Assembly (NCBI GenBank): GCA_947311605.1
Contig: CAMZLC010000019.1
Coordinates: forward strand, 1-19,326
DNA: 19,326 bases
Direction of reading: 5' to 3'
Source: an uncultured Sulfurovum sp.
GTDB lineage: Bacteria > Campylobacterota > Campylobacteria > Campylobacterales > Sulfurovaceae
Shown: piece by piece, positions 6,949 through 15,386 of the stretch
Layout of the letters: each line of letters begins with the position of its first letter
Numbering within the stretch: the first letter of the stretch is position 1
Notes under the pieces: generated by a model
Database searches by the model: none
What the model saw: the letters and a program-made list of their open reading frames with translations, nothing else
What the model was told of the DNA's origin: nothing
Made by a program: the position numbers and the translations under genes

Positions 6949-8582
6949 ATCATGCCGCCCATACCGCCCATACCGCCCATGTCCGGCATTGGTGCGGCAG
7001 TTACTTTATCCTCTTTGATATCAGAGATGGTCGCCTCGGTAGTCAGAAGCAGACTGGAGACAGAAGTGGCATTCTGCAGGGCCACTCTTGCGACTTTGAG
7101 TGGATCGATGATACCTGCTTCGAGCATATCCACATAGTCACCGTTTGCGGCGTTGAATCCAAAGTTTTCCTTGTCTGAAGAGACCACTTTGTCTGCTACC
7201 ACACCTGCATCAAAGCCTGCATTTGCAGCAATTTGCTTGATAGGTGCCTTGATGGCTCTGAGGATGATCTCGTATCCTACAGCCTCGTCTCCTTCAAGGC
7301 TGAGATTGACATTGTTTCCCGCTTTGACCAGTGCGGCACCGCCACCGATGATGATTCCCTCATCTACAGCTGCTTTGGTGGCAGAGAGTGCGTCATCGAC
7401 TCTGTCTTTTTTCTCTTTCATCTCCGTTTCTGTCGCTGCACCTACTTTGATGACTGCGACACCGCCGCTTAGTTTGGCGAGACGCTCTTGGAGCTTCTCT
7501 TTGTCATAGTCGCTGGTGGTTGCTTCTGACTGTGTGCGGATCTCGTTGACTCTAGCCTCTACTGCCGCAGCCTCGCCCTTGCCATCTACGATAGTGGTAT
7601 TGTCTTTGTCTATCACGATTCTGGTCGCTTGACCGAGCTGATCAAGTGTGGCTTTCTCCAGAGAGAGCCCAAGCTCATCCGTGATCAGTGTACCGCCGGT
7701 TAGGATGGCGATATCTTTGAGCATCTCTTTTTTACGATCACCAAATCCTGGGGCTTTGACTGCTGCGATGTTGAGTACGCCTTTGAGTCTGTTGAGTACC
7801 AGTGTCGTGAGTGCTTCACCCTCTACATCATCCGCGATGATCAGTAGGGGTCTGCCGCTCTGCTGTGATTTTTCCAAGAGTGGCACGAGATCTTTGAGCG
7901 ATGTGACCTTGCCGTCAGTGATGAGAATGAGAGGATTGTCAAACTCTGTGGTCATCTTCTCAGAATTGGTGATGAAATAGGGAGAGAGATAGCCTCGGTC
8001 AAACTGCATGCCCTCTACGACATCCAGCTCGTCATTGATACCCTTGGCTTCTTCTACCGTGATGACGCCATCTTTGCCTACCTTTTCCATCGCTTCGGCG
8101 ATCAGGTTTCCGATCTTCTCATCTGAGTTGGCAGAGATGGTGGCGACCTGTGCGATCTCTTTTTTGTCCTTGACCTCTTTGCTGAGTGCTTTCAGCTCCT
8201 CGATGATCGCAGCGGTCGCTTTGTCCATGCCTCTTTTGACTTCGATGGGGTTGGCACCTGCTGTGATGTTGCGCAGTCCTTCCTGGAAGATCGCCTGAGC
8301 CAATACCGTGGCAGTAGTAGTACCGTCACCCGCCTCATCTGCCGTATTGCTTGCTACCTCTTTGACCAGCTGGGCACCCATGTTTTCGAGTGCGTCATCC
8401 AGTTCGATCTCTCTGGCGACAGAGACGCCGTCTTTGGTGATACTGGGCGCACCAAAACTCTTTTGGATCAGTACATTGCGCCCTCTGGGTCCCATGGTGA
8501 CCTTGACTGCGTCTGCCAATTTGCATACACCACTGTAGAGTCCGTTTCTTGCTTTGTCTGAAAAAAATATTTCTTTTGCCAT
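6945..8582 (-). CDS. groEL: Chaperonin GroEL (60 kDa)
   Basis: A 545-residue subunit of the double-ring cytosolic folding chamber that works with GroES and ATP. The N-terminus MAKEIFFSDKAR is followed by KVTMGPRGRNVLIQKSFG, with the nucleotide-binding GDGTTTATVLAQ loop at about 86-97. The chain ends in the typical flexible MGGMGGMGGMM tail. Length and motif spacing are those of a full-length, functional group I chaperonin. It starts 18 bases after the groES stop, behind AAAGGAT, so the two form one transcript from the promoter at 8911-8939. It converges on xseA. Confidence 0.98.
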   Translation of the reverse strand: MAKEIFFSDKARNGLYSGVCKLADAVKVTMGPRGRNVLIQKSFGAPSITKDGVSVAREIELDDALENMGAQLVKEVASNTADEAGDGTTTATVLAQAIFQEGLRNITAGANPIEVKRGMDKATAAIIEELKALSKEVKDKKEIAQVATISANSDEKIGNLIAEAMEKVGKDGVITVEEAKGINDELDVVEGMQFDRGYLSPYFITNSEKMTTEFDNPLILITDGKVTSLKDLVPLLEKSQQSGRPLLIIADDVEGEALTTLVLNRLKGVLNIAAVKAPGFGDRKKEMLKDIAILTGGTLITDELGLSLEKATLDQLGQATRIVIDKDNTTIVDGKGEAAAVEARVNEIRTQSEATTSDYDKEKLQERLAKLSGGVAVIKVGAATETEMKEKKDRVDDALSATKAAVDEGIIIGGGAALVKAGNNVNLSLEGDEAVGYEIILRAIKAPIKQIAANAGFDAGVVADKVVSSDKENFGFNAANGDYVDMLEAGIIDPLKVARVALQNATSVSSLLLTTEATISDIKEDKVTAAPMPDMGGMGGMGGMM

Positions 8583-8600
8583 TTTCTATCCTTTAATATA

Positions 8601-8867
8601 TTATTTTAAAATTCCCAAGATATCATCACTGTTGAGAATGAGATATTCTGTGTCATCCAGTGTGATTTCAGTACCGCCATATTTGCCAAAGACTATCGTA
8701 TCACCATTATGGATACCCTCTTCCTGAGCATCCGGCCCTGTGGCTATCACTTTGCCCTGCAGGGGCTTTTCTTTTGCTGTGTCGGGGATGATGATACCAG
8801 AGGCAGTTGTAGTGACCTCTTCCTCTCTCTCTACCAAGACCCTGTTTGCTAGTGGTTGAAAAGTCAT
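8601..8867 (-). CDS. groES: Co-chaperonin GroES (10 kDa)
   Basis: An 88-residue lid subunit for the GroEL chamber. It begins MTFQPLANRVLVEREEEVTTTASGIIIPDTAKEKP; the glycine-isoleucine-rich segment within this is the mobile loop that contacts GroEL. Later GDTIVFGKYGGTEI and YLILNSDDILGIL are typical of the family. The ATG at 8867 is preceded by AAAAGGAGAAGCA, a strong ribosome binding site. It is first in the groESL operon. The upstream sequence shows no CIRCE (HrcA) element in either orientation. Confidence 0.98.
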   Translation of the reverse strand: MTFQPLANRVLVEREEEVTTTASGIIIPDTAKEKPLQGKVIATGPDAQEEGIHNGDTIVFGKYGGTEITLDDTEYLILNSDDILGILK

Positions 8868-8910
8868 TGCTTCTCCTTTTATTTAATTGTTTTATTGTGT
8901 TGCAAGCGGT

Positions 8911-8939
8911 ATTTTAGTCATTTTTTTTAAAAAAGTCAA
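8911..8939 (-). promoter_or_regulatory. Predicted sigma70 promoter of groESL
   Basis: Reading the minus strand, TTGACT (8939-8934) and TAAAAT (8916-8911) are exactly 17 bases apart. The spacer is a run of T then A. Transcription would start near 8904, giving an untranslated leader of about 35-40 bases. This is one of the best-matching promoters in the window. Confidence 0.65.
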
Positions 8940-8978
8940 TAAAGCAGGCTATTTTTTTGAAAAATATGAGTCATTCAG

Positions 8979-8995
8979 ACTAAAGTTACTTTAGT
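8979..8995. promoter_or_regulatory. Inverted repeat ACTAAAG-TTA-CTTTAGT upstream of groESL
   Basis: A perfect 7-bp inverted repeat with a 3-base centre lies about 40 bases upstream of the groESL -35 box and about 95 bases before tRNA-Met, in the 222-base divergent gap. It resembles a dimeric regulator operator but matches neither CIRCE nor the HspR HAIR consensus. The rest of this gap is T/A-rich, and I see no gene in it. Confidence 0.3.
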
Positions 8996-9089
8996 ATAGT
9001 GGAGTGATAGTTATTTTTTTAGTTTTTTCTGTAGATATTTTTGCAAAGATTAATAATACTTTTGGTACTATTTCGTCTCTTTTGAAAGT

Positions 9090-9166
9090 GGCAAGGTAGC
9101 TCAGCTGGTTAGAGCGCTGGTCTCATAAGCCGGAGGTCGGGGATTCGAGTTCCCCTCTTGCTACCA
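9090..9166 (+). tRNA. tRNA-Met (anticodon CAT)
   Basis: The 77 bases fold into a full cloverleaf: acceptor GGCAAGG with TCTTGCT (two G-U pairs), D-arm GCTC/GAGC, anticodon stem CTGGT/GCCGG with loop CTCATAA (anticodon CAT at 9124-9126), and T-arm GGGGA-TTCGAGT-TCCCC. The discriminator A and CCA (9164-9166) are encoded. Because the D-arm and acceptor 1-72 position are paired, it is not the initiator. An isoleucine tRNA with lysidine-modified CAT is an alternative but less likely. A TACTAT at 9066-9071 could be its -10 box. Confidence 0.93.
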
Positions 9167-9224
9167 CCTTTCTTTCTTGTTCTGTCATCCATCAACTATT
9201 TATTTACTTTTTAAGATTAACTAA

Positions 9225-9230
9225 TATAAA
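9225..9230 (+). promoter_or_regulatory. Possible promoter of the surface-protein operon
   Basis: TATAAA at 9225-9230 lies 16 bases after TTTACT (9203-9208), about 70 bases before the outer membrane protein start. The match to the -35 consensus is weak. The placement between the tRNA and the operon is suitable. Confidence 0.3.
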
Positions 9231-9299
9231 AATGTGCTATGCTTCGTTATTCGAGGCGATAATTTGGTTATTATCTATATTTACTGCAAGGAGCATAAG

Positions 9300-9854
9300 A
9301 TGTTGAGAAAAGTTATAGCTGTAGCTTTGGTGTTGGGGATGGGCGCGTTTGCCTACGCAGGTGATGATGTCAGGCAGATCAGCGAGGAGAGTGAAGTGTT
9401 TGTGGGTGTTGAGATTGGCGGTACCATGGTGCAGGGTGACCTGGACAAGCCAGGCGGTCCTCTCTATACGCAAAACTACGACGGCACAGGTGCTTCTATC
9501 GGTCTTCGATTGGGTGCGCAAAATGCACAGTGGAGATCGATGGTACTGATCGACTATTTTGACAAGGATGCACAGTCCTATGAGCGTGCCATGGTGCAGG
9601 TGGACTATTACCTGATGGCACAGAATTTCAATACGGTATCCTTCAGACCCTATCTTGGTGTCAATGGCGGCTATATGAACTATGAGGGGGGCACGGCAGA
9701 TGAGAACGGCTTCACCTATGGTGGACAGGTAGGTTTCACGGCTGCAGTGACACAAAATATTGATTTTGATCTGGCCTATCGGTACTCAGTCACCACTTTT
9801 GACGAGTTGGATCATGTAGGCAATGTGGCTTTTGGCGTCAACTATCTCTACTAG
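9300..9854 (+). CDS. Small outer-membrane beta-barrel protein
   Basis: A 184-residue secreted protein. I chose ATG 9300 because AAGGAG (9288-9293) lies 6 bases upstream and a clean signal peptide follows: MLRK, a hydrophobic core, and AYA as the cleavage site after residue 20. An in-frame upstream start at 9234 would bury the signal peptide. The mature part alternates polar and hydrophobic residues in strands rich in Tyr, Phe and Gly (VFVGVEIGG, RPYLGVNGGYMNY, FDLAYRYSV) and ends in an aromatic residue (VNYLY). These are typical of an eight-stranded outer-membrane barrel of the OmpA/OmpW-like superfamily. Specific function is unknown. It is separated by only 27 bases from the lipoprotein gene downstream, so the two are probably co-transcribed. 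Confidence 0.75.
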   Translation: MLRKVIAVALVLGMGAFAYAGDDVRQISEESEVFVGVEIGGTMVQGDLDKPGGPLYTQNYDGTGASIGLRLGAQNAQWRSMVLIDYFDKDAQSYERAMVQVDYYLMAQNFNTVSFRPYLGVNGGYMNYEGGTADENGFTYGGQVGFTAAVTQNIDFDLAYRYSVTTFDELDHVGNVAFGVNYLY

Positions 9855-9881
9855 AGAAGCATTTTACAAAGGGAAGTTAAT

Positions 9882-12446
9882 ATGAAAAAGCAAGCATTGT
9901 ATATCTTTTTTGCATCATTGGTCTTGGTGTTGAGCGGATGTGGTAGTAATGACAAGGTGGATGGCGGTGCGAGCGGAGGATCCGGTAAAGTAATTTCGAT
10001 GCAGCCAGCACCACTGACTCCCACTGCTGGAAAAAGGTTTGAGATAGATATCCCTATCGTCAAAACCGTAAGCAGCAAATATAAGATAAGCCTGAAATAT
10101 TTTAAACTGCTCAATGTAGAGGGGTGTGAAATAGAAAGAGTCAGTGTCCCACTTTCGCTAGAGATGACAGGCGATGTGGGCTCTACAGCAGATTTAAAAA
10201 TTTCCGGCAATTTTAAAAACGATTGTACACCAGGAAAATATAGGGTCGCATTTGAACAAACAGTTTCAGATGGTACGCTTAGTAAGACAGAAACCGTCAC
10301 ATATGATAGTAGTACAGTTGCCTCAGGTGGTGCTGCTGCAGAGGATAGCGAGTATTATTTCTCCAATGTCAAAGTTCCCGAGATAAGTGTCGCAAGCAAG
10401 AAGTATGTTTTGGAAGTACAGCTGGCAAAGGGTAGTTCGATCGCAGTAGGAAAGACAGTGAAGGTGCGTGTGTTTAGTAACACTTATGGTGATCTCACGA
10501 GCTATGAAGCGCAAACAGGCACTGACGGGTATGCTGTATTTTCATATACTTCTCCAGATGCATTGCCTGGAAATGGTATGAGGTATACGCTGACCGCTGA
10601 ATTTATGGACGAGAGCAACAAGACCGTATCTCAGCCGATAATTCTGATGTTCAATACCGATGGCTCCACAACGGGAGACCTCAATACCACGCTCCCTGTA
10701 GCTATCGTGCCTACCACACAGAGAACGGTGACGCTTACCAATAATGGGCAGAGTGTAGATATCGCTGTCAAGGTCTATAAAGATACGGCACCTTATGCGC
10801 AGGGTGATGTCAAAGTGGAGCTGCCTAGTGAAGTTTTAAATGGTGTTGATGTAGGCCTTTTTTCTGCCTACACTGTACCAGTGAACAGCCAAGGTGTGGC
10901 CCTTTTCCACTATACGGGACCGAGCAACCTGCAGGCATTGATCGACGACAGCCATCTGGGCAGCGTCTTCAAGTTCTATCATAGCGAAAATACGGCACCA
11001 GAGAGTAGACAGCCGATGAATGTGCGCTATCAGCCGGGAAACAACTATGTGCCGATAGATTATCGTATGATTATCAGTACGCAAAATGATGACTTTAGTA
11101 TGGGGATACCGGAACTGATAAAAGTATTTACTGTGCTTCTACAGAAGAAAGATGGCAGCGATCTGCAGACTGGAGATGCCAATATCACCCGTATCACCGT
11201 GCAGACAGAGAATGCATCTGTAGCACAGCTGTATGATGCCTCCACCAGCAGCCTAGTAGACAGGTTGACGCTTCAGAATATCCCGAGCAGTCCTTTTTAT
11301 ATCAAGTCAAAAAAACTTTCGGGTATCGTGCCTATTAGGGTCAAAGTGGAATTCAATGATGCCAATGGTGACCCCAAGTCTCTGGAGACGATTGTCAATA
11401 TCCGTGTTATGTCCGGGCCTCCCTCTGCTATCAGTATCTCTTATGTCTCAACAGGACAGGATAAAGAGAGAGCAAAATATATAGAGAGATTTGCTATCTC
11501 TGCGACAGATGAGTATGGCAATAATGTCAATACAAAGCCGTATGTTTCTCTGGGTGCGATAGCAGGCTATACTGTGGATGGACGGGAAGCAGCAGGCGCG
11601 GAGACCAACGGAACCAAAAGACTGTTTTATGGGCGTGATGATATTGAGGCGTCTCGTGCAAATGGTTCACTGGACAATCAGAGCGATAGTGATCCTCACA
11701 CGACACACTTTGAGGCTTTGATACGCCCAGATGTTTTCAAATATGTCAATGCTGAAGGAAACAATACGGACAAGTTGGTTATTTTTGGTGCCGGGAAAAA
11801 CTATGAAGCGATGGGAAAATGGGATTTTTCCAAAATTAGTGATACTTTGCTGGATCTAGAAGATGATTACTACGGACAGAGTAGAACGGGGCTTTATTAT
11901 GCGATAGGGCGGAACTACTATCAGGATCAGTGCCGACAGGATGGTAGAGAGTGGACGGGCAATGCAGCTTCGGATACCTATCAGCTGGATGATGAGGGTA
12001 CCGTACTCATAGAGTACAAGTATGATTATCACTTGTCTGGCAAAGATGTCATGGTTTGGGTCAACCTGGATGGCATACAGCCGGATACTGGAAAAAAGAC
12101 GCGTATAGGAGAAGTGACCAAACATACACTGAGAACTGCAGGTCTTATCAGTGCACCCTCTGTAGGATACAAGCTGGCGAAAGGAACAAGTGGATACGGT
12201 ACATTTACTATCTGGCATGAGAATGCTCCTGAGCGATACAGAAACGCTCACTTTGGGTATGATGTTAAGGCTGGGAGTACATGTGCGTACCATCTGGTGG
12301 CTGCCAGTAATAGTTTTGATGCAAGAACATGTGATAATGGTAATTCAAGCGATGGAACCTCATATGTTACCTTCCTATTGAGTGCACCACCTGACAAGGA
12401 CTGTACATTCGATATTACCAATATTCTCCCTTCAAGTGAATTTTAG
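9882..12446 (+). CDS. Large surface lipoprotein with Ig-like repeats, function unknown
   Basis: An 854-residue protein beginning MKKQALYIFFASLVLVLSGC; LSGC (17-20) is a lipobox, so Cys20 should be lipidated after cleavage by signal peptidase II. Gly-Ser after the cysteine gives no inner-membrane retention signal, so an outer-membrane location is likely. A Gly/Ser-rich linker (27-35) follows. The body appears to be a string of beta-sandwich segments of about 100 residues, with Ig-like or bacterial Big-type features: GKTVKVRVFSNTYGDL then TGTDGYAVFSYTSP, and GQSVDIAVKVYKDTAPYAQG then VNSQGVALFHYTGP. The C-terminal part has isolated cysteines (for example CRQDGREW and the DKDCTFDI end) that could form disulfides. 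I do not recognise a catalytic motif. Adhesion, surface structure or partnership with the upstream barrel are guesses. Confidence 0.7.
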   Translation: MKKQALYIFFASLVLVLSGCGSNDKVDGGASGGSGKVISMQPAPLTPTAGKRFEIDIPIVKTVSSKYKISLKYFKLLNVEGCEIERVSVPLSLEMTGDVGSTADLKISGNFKNDCTPGKYRVAFEQTVSDGTLSKTETVTYDSSTVASGGAAAEDSEYYFSNVKVPEISVASKKYVLEVQLAKGSSIAVGKTVKVRVFSNTYGDLTSYEAQTGTDGYAVFSYTSPDALPGNGMRYTLTAEFMDESNKTVSQPIILMFNTDGSTTGDLNTTLPVAIVPTTQRTVTLTNNGQSVDIAVKVYKDTAPYAQGDVKVELPSEVLNGVDVGLFSAYTVPVNSQGVALFHYTGPSNLQALIDDSHLGSVFKFYHSENTAPESRQPMNVRYQPGNNYVPIDYRMIISTQNDDFSMGIPELIKVFTVLLQKKDGSDLQTGDANITRITVQTENASVAQLYDASTSSLVDRLTLQNIPSSPFYIKSKKLSGIVPIRVKVEFNDANGDPKSLETIVNIRVMSGPPSAISISYVSTGQDKERAKYIERFAISATDEYGNNVNTKPYVSLGAIAGYTVDGREAAGAETNGTKRLFYGRDDIEASRANGSLDNQSDSDPHTTHFEALIRPDVFKYVNAEGNNTDKLVIFGAGKNYEAMGKWDFSKISDTLLDLEDDYYGQSRTGLYYAIGRNYYQDQCRQDGREWTGNAASDTYQLDDEGTVLIEYKYDYHLSGKDVMVWVNLDGIQPDTGKKTRIGEVTKHTLRTAGLISAPSVGYKLAKGTSGYGTFTIWHENAPERYRNAHFGYDVKAGSTCAYHLVAASNSFDARTCDNGNSSDGTSYVTFLLSAPPDKDCTFDITNILPSSEF

Positions 12447-12447
12447 A

Positions 12448-12471
12448 CCATGAGAGTTTCGACTCTCATGG
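12448..12471 (+). terminator. Hairpin with TTCG loop after the lipoprotein gene
   Basis: CCATGAGAGT (12448-12457) pairs perfectly with ACTCTCATGG (12462-12471) around a TTCG tetraloop, one base after the lipoprotein stop. The downstream sequence is only moderately T-rich (a CTTTTC follows after about 15 bases). Position and the very stable loop support termination or 3' end protection. Confidence 0.65.
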
Positions 12472-12502
12472 CTGCTTAACCCGTCTTTTCTACATTTTTC
12501 AC

Positions 12503-12508
12503 TATAAT
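12503..12508 (+). promoter_or_regulatory. Predicted -10 element of serS
   Basis: A perfect TATAAT lies 32 bases before the serS ATG, behind a T-rich stretch. There is no recognisable -35 box, as is common for vegetative promoters in Campylobacterota. The hairpin upstream would insulate serS from the lipoprotein operon. Confidence 0.5.
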
Positions 12509-12540
12509 TCCCTACATATTTCACACATCAGGCAAGCATC

Positions 12541-13785
12541 ATGATTGATCTAAAATACCTCCAGAGCCATTTCGATGAAGCGAGTCAGAAGCTTCAGAAA
12601 AAAGGGGTGGAGACACAGACATTGAAAAAACTCCAGACCCTCTTCGTGACACTCAAGCAGGCCAATCAAGCGCTCGAAACCCTCAAGGCAGAGCAGAACA
12701 GCATGTCCAGGCTCTTTGGTCAGTACAAGCGCGAGGGCAAAGATGTCACCAAGCTGAAAGCAAAGGTCGATACCAACAAAGAAGCCATGGTGCCACTGCA
12801 GGAGCAGGCCAGAGAGGCAGAAGCTGCGCTGCAGGAGGTGGCACTGGGTATCCCCAATTTTCCCGATGACTCAGTGCCTGAAGGTGCAGGCGAAGAGGAG
12901 AATGTAGAGATCCGCAGGGTGCTAGAGCCAAGGGAGTTTGAGTTTGAGCCATTGGAGCACTGGGCATTGGCGGAAAAAAACGGCTGGATCGATTTTGAAC
13001 GGGGGGTCAAGCTGGCGAAGAGCCGCTTCTCCGTGCTGCGCGGAGAGGCTGCCAGACTGGAGAGGGCGCTGATCAACTTCTTCCTCGACAGCAATGCCAC
13101 CAAAGGCTTCATAGAGCAGTCGGTACCCTTTATGAGTAATGCAGCCATGCTGCAGGGCACAGGGCAGCTGCCCAAGTTTGAAGAGGATCTGTTCAAGATC
13201 GAGGAGGAAAACCTCTACCTGATTCCCACCGCAGAGGTGCCACTGACCAATCTCTACCATGATGAGATACTCACAGCAGAGGCGCTGCCACTACTCATGA
13301 CCGCCTATACCCCCTGCTTCCGCAAAGAGGCAGGCAGTGCAGGCAGGGATACCAGAGGCATGATCCGCCAACACCAGTTCAACAAAGTAGAGATGGTAGC
13401 GATCACCCATCCCGACCAGAGCGATGCGGTCTTTGAGATGATGGTGGAGAACGCTTCTGATATTTTGACTGCGCTTGGATTGCCACACAGGGTAGTAGAG
13501 CTCTGCGGCGGTGATCTGGGCTTCTCTGCTGCCAGAACGATCGATCTGGAGGTCTGGCTGCCGGGACAGAACAAGTATCGCGAGATCAGCTCCATCTCCA
13601 ACACGAGAGATTTTCAGGCCAGAAGAGCCAAGATCCGTTTCAAAGACGGCAAAAAGAACAGACTGGTGCATACGCTCAACGGCTCAGCACTGGCCGTAGG
13701 CCGTACGATCGTAGCGATCATGGAGAACTACCAAAATGAAGACGGGAGTATCGAGATCCCAGAGGTGTTAAAAAGGTATATGTAA
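12541..13785 (+). CDS. serS: Serine--tRNA ligase
   Basis: A 414-residue class II aminoacyl-tRNA synthetase that charges tRNA-Ser in the cytosol and also provides Ser-tRNA for selenocysteine synthesis where that exists. The N-terminal 1-105 forms the long antiparallel coiled-coil arm that grips the tRNA variable arm. The catalytic core shows motif 1 around GFIEQSVPFM (189-198), the serine-binding TAEVPLTN (230-237), motif 2 CFRKEAGSAGRDTRG (259-273) and motif 3 ALAVGRTIVAIMENYQ (383-398). Length is normal for the family. It converges with leuA, the two stops being separated by a shared palindrome. Confidence 0.97.
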   Translation: MIDLKYLQSHFDEASQKLQKKGVETQTLKKLQTLFVTLKQANQALETLKAEQNSMSRLFGQYKREGKDVTKLKAKVDTNKEAMVPLQEQAREAEAALQEVALGIPNFPDDSVPEGAGEEENVEIRRVLEPREFEFEPLEHWALAEKNGWIDFERGVKLAKSRFSVLRGEAARLERALINFFLDSNATKGFIEQSVPFMSNAAMLQGTGQLPKFEEDLFKIEEENLYLIPTAEVPLTNLYHDEILTAEALPLLMTAYTPCFRKEAGSAGRDTRGMIRQHQFNKVEMVAITHPDQSDAVFEMMVENASDILTALGLPHRVVELCGGDLGFSAARTIDLEVWLPGQNKYREISSISNTRDFQARRAKIRFKDGKKNRLVHTLNGSALAVGRTIVAIMENYQNEDGSIEIPEVLKRYM

Positions 13786-13788
13786 TCC

Positions 13789-13817
13789 GTAGGGGCAACC
13801 ACGAGGGTTGCCCCTAC
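13789..13817. repeat. GTAGGGGC-type palindrome shared by serS and leuA ends
   Basis: GTAGGGGCAACC (13789-13800) pairs perfectly with GGTTGCCCCTAC (13806-13817) around a 5-base loop. It begins 3 bases after the serS stop and overlaps the leuA TAG stop on the other strand, so it could serve as a two-way terminator. A short T-run (GGTTTTGG) follows on the plus strand only. Palindromes beginning GTAGGGGC are, to my knowledge, widespread intergenic repeats in many bacteria, so a REP-like origin is plausible. Confidence 0.65.
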
Positions 13818-15373
13818 ACGGTTTTGGCGCTGTCCTCTTTTCTGATTTTTAGCATCCCTTTCATACTCAGATAGCTGTTCAAGGCTCCGAGATAGGCTCT
13901 GGCAGAGGCCAGCATAGTATCCATACTGAGTCCGTGTCCGATCATGGCGGGCTCATTGTCGTTGAAGGTGACCTTGACGGTGACATTGGCGAGGGCATCC
14001 TTGCCCTTGGTGACGGAGGTGACTTTATAATCCAGCAGCCTGCCATTGTAGCCCGTGATCCTGTCTATGGTCTTGAATACGGCATCGATCGTCCCCCCTC
14101 CGATACTGGCATCGGTCTGCTCCTCACCCTCTCTTCGGATCGTGACGGCTGCTGAGGGCACGCCGCCGGTAGAGTCCATCAGCTGCATAGCAACGAGTTC
14201 AAATGTTTTGGCGACCCCGCCCATTTCACTGGTGACCAGTGCGCGGATATCATCATCGTAGATATCCTTCTTCTTGTCTGCCAGCTCTTTGAAGCGTTCG
14301 AAAGTACTGTTGAGCTCCTCTGCTTCGATACTGAAGCCCAGTTTTTCCAGCTTGCTCTTGAAGGCGGCTCTGCCGGAGTGTTTGCCCAGTACCAGCGTAT
14401 CCTCCAGATCCAGACCGATCTCTTCGGGGCTGAATATCTCATAGGTTTTTTTGTGTTTGAGCATGCCGTCCTGATGGATACCGCTCTCGTGGGCAAAGGC
14501 ATTCTTGCCTACGATAGCCTTGTTGGGCTGCGGCTCAATACCCGTGATCGTCGCAATGAGCCTGCTGGTGGGATAGATCTCTCTGGTGTTGATCGCAGTC
14601 TGTATATCCCCAAAGAAATCTTCCCTGACCCTGATCGCCATGACCAGCTCTTCCAGTGCAGCATTACCTGCCCTCTCTCCCAGTCCATTGACAGTACACT
14701 CTACCTGCCGTGCACCGTGGAGGATGGCCTCCAGAGAGTTGGCGACTGCCAGGCCGAGGTCGTTGTGGTTGTGTACCGAGATAATGGCTCTGTCACCGAT
14801 ATAGGCATGCATCTGCCGGATCATCTCTGCGATCTCGGAGGGCATACGGATACCTACCGTGTCGGGCAGATTGATTGTGCTTGCTCCTGCCTCGATCACG
14901 GCATTAGAGATCTCCTTCATGAAGCCGATATCGCTTCGTCCTGCATCTTCGCAGCTGAACTCCACATCCGCTACAAAGGTTCTGGCATACTCTACGGCAC
15001 GCACAGCACGCTTGATGACCTCGTCCGGCTTCATCTTGAGCTTGTGCTCCATATGGATAGGGCTGGTAGCGATAAAGGTGTGGATGCGCTGCCTGGCTGC
15101 CTTGGCGATCGCCTCTCCTGCTGCTTTGATGTCAGCGTCTATGGCCCTGGCGAGTGAGCAGACGGTGGAGTGGGTGACCTTCTGGGCGATCTTCTCTATC
15201 GCATCAAAATCTCCCGGGCTGGCAGCCGCAAAGCCTGCTTCGATGATATCGACACCCAATTTCTCCAGCTGTGCAGCGATCTGTATCTTTTCATGGGTAT
15301 TCATGGAGGCACCGGGGCTCTGCTCACCATCACGCAATGTGGTATCAAATATGATAATATTCTCTTTGTTCAT
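13814..15373 (-). CDS. leuA: 2-isopropylmalate synthase
   Basis: A 519-residue enzyme that condenses acetyl-CoA with 2-oxoisovalerate, the committed step of leucine synthesis. The TIM-barrel domain begins with IIFDTTLRDGEQSPGASM (residues 7-24), carrying the metal-binding Asp10 and the Arg-Asp catalytic pair. It also has HNHNDLG (201-207), whose two histidines bind the divalent metal, and NGLGERAGNAALEE (229-242). From about residue 390 comes the LeuA regulatory domain that normally mediates leucine feedback inhibition. ATG 15373 is preceded by AAGG (15385-15382) at 8 bases. The 94 bases between this ATG and the leader ORF hold candidate attenuation structures. Its stop lies in the palindrome shared with serS. 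Confidence 0.97.
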   Translation of the reverse strand: MNKENIIIFDTTLRDGEQSPGASMNTHEKIQIAAQLEKLGVDIIEAGFAAASPGDFDAIEKIAQKVTHSTVCSLARAIDADIKAAGEAIAKAARQRIHTFIATSPIHMEHKLKMKPDEVIKRAVRAVEYARTFVADVEFSCEDAGRSDIGFMKEISNAVIEAGASTINLPDTVGIRMPSEIAEMIRQMHAYIGDRAIISVHNHNDLGLAVANSLEAILHGARQVECTVNGLGERAGNAALEELVMAIRVREDFFGDIQTAINTREIYPTSRLIATITGIEPQPNKAIVGKNAFAHESGIHQDGMLKHKKTYEIFSPEEIGLDLEDTLVLGKHSGRAAFKSKLEKLGFSIEAEELNSTFERFKELADKKKDIYDDDIRALVTSEMGGVAKTFELVAMQLMDSTGGVPSAAVTIRREGEEQTDASIGGGTIDAVFKTIDRITGYNGRLLDYKVTSVTKGKDALANVTVKVTFNDNEPAMIGHGLSMDTMLASARAYLGALNSYLSMKGMLKIRKEDSAKTV

Positions 15374-15386
15374 CTGTCTTGCCTTG

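Noticed and set aside
8868..8990. CIRCE (HrcA) operator upstream of groES
   Set aside because: Neither TTAGCACTC nor GAGTGCTAA, nor a close variant with a 9-base gap, is present.
9234..9299. Upstream ATG for the outer membrane protein, adding 22 residues
   Set aside because: It would place charged and polar residues before the signal peptide, and it lacks a ribosome binding site. ATG 9300 has AAGGAG at the right distance.
14378..15157. A 259-codon open frame opposite leuA
   Set aside because: It is antisense to intact LeuA catalytic motifs, and its translation has no family signature.
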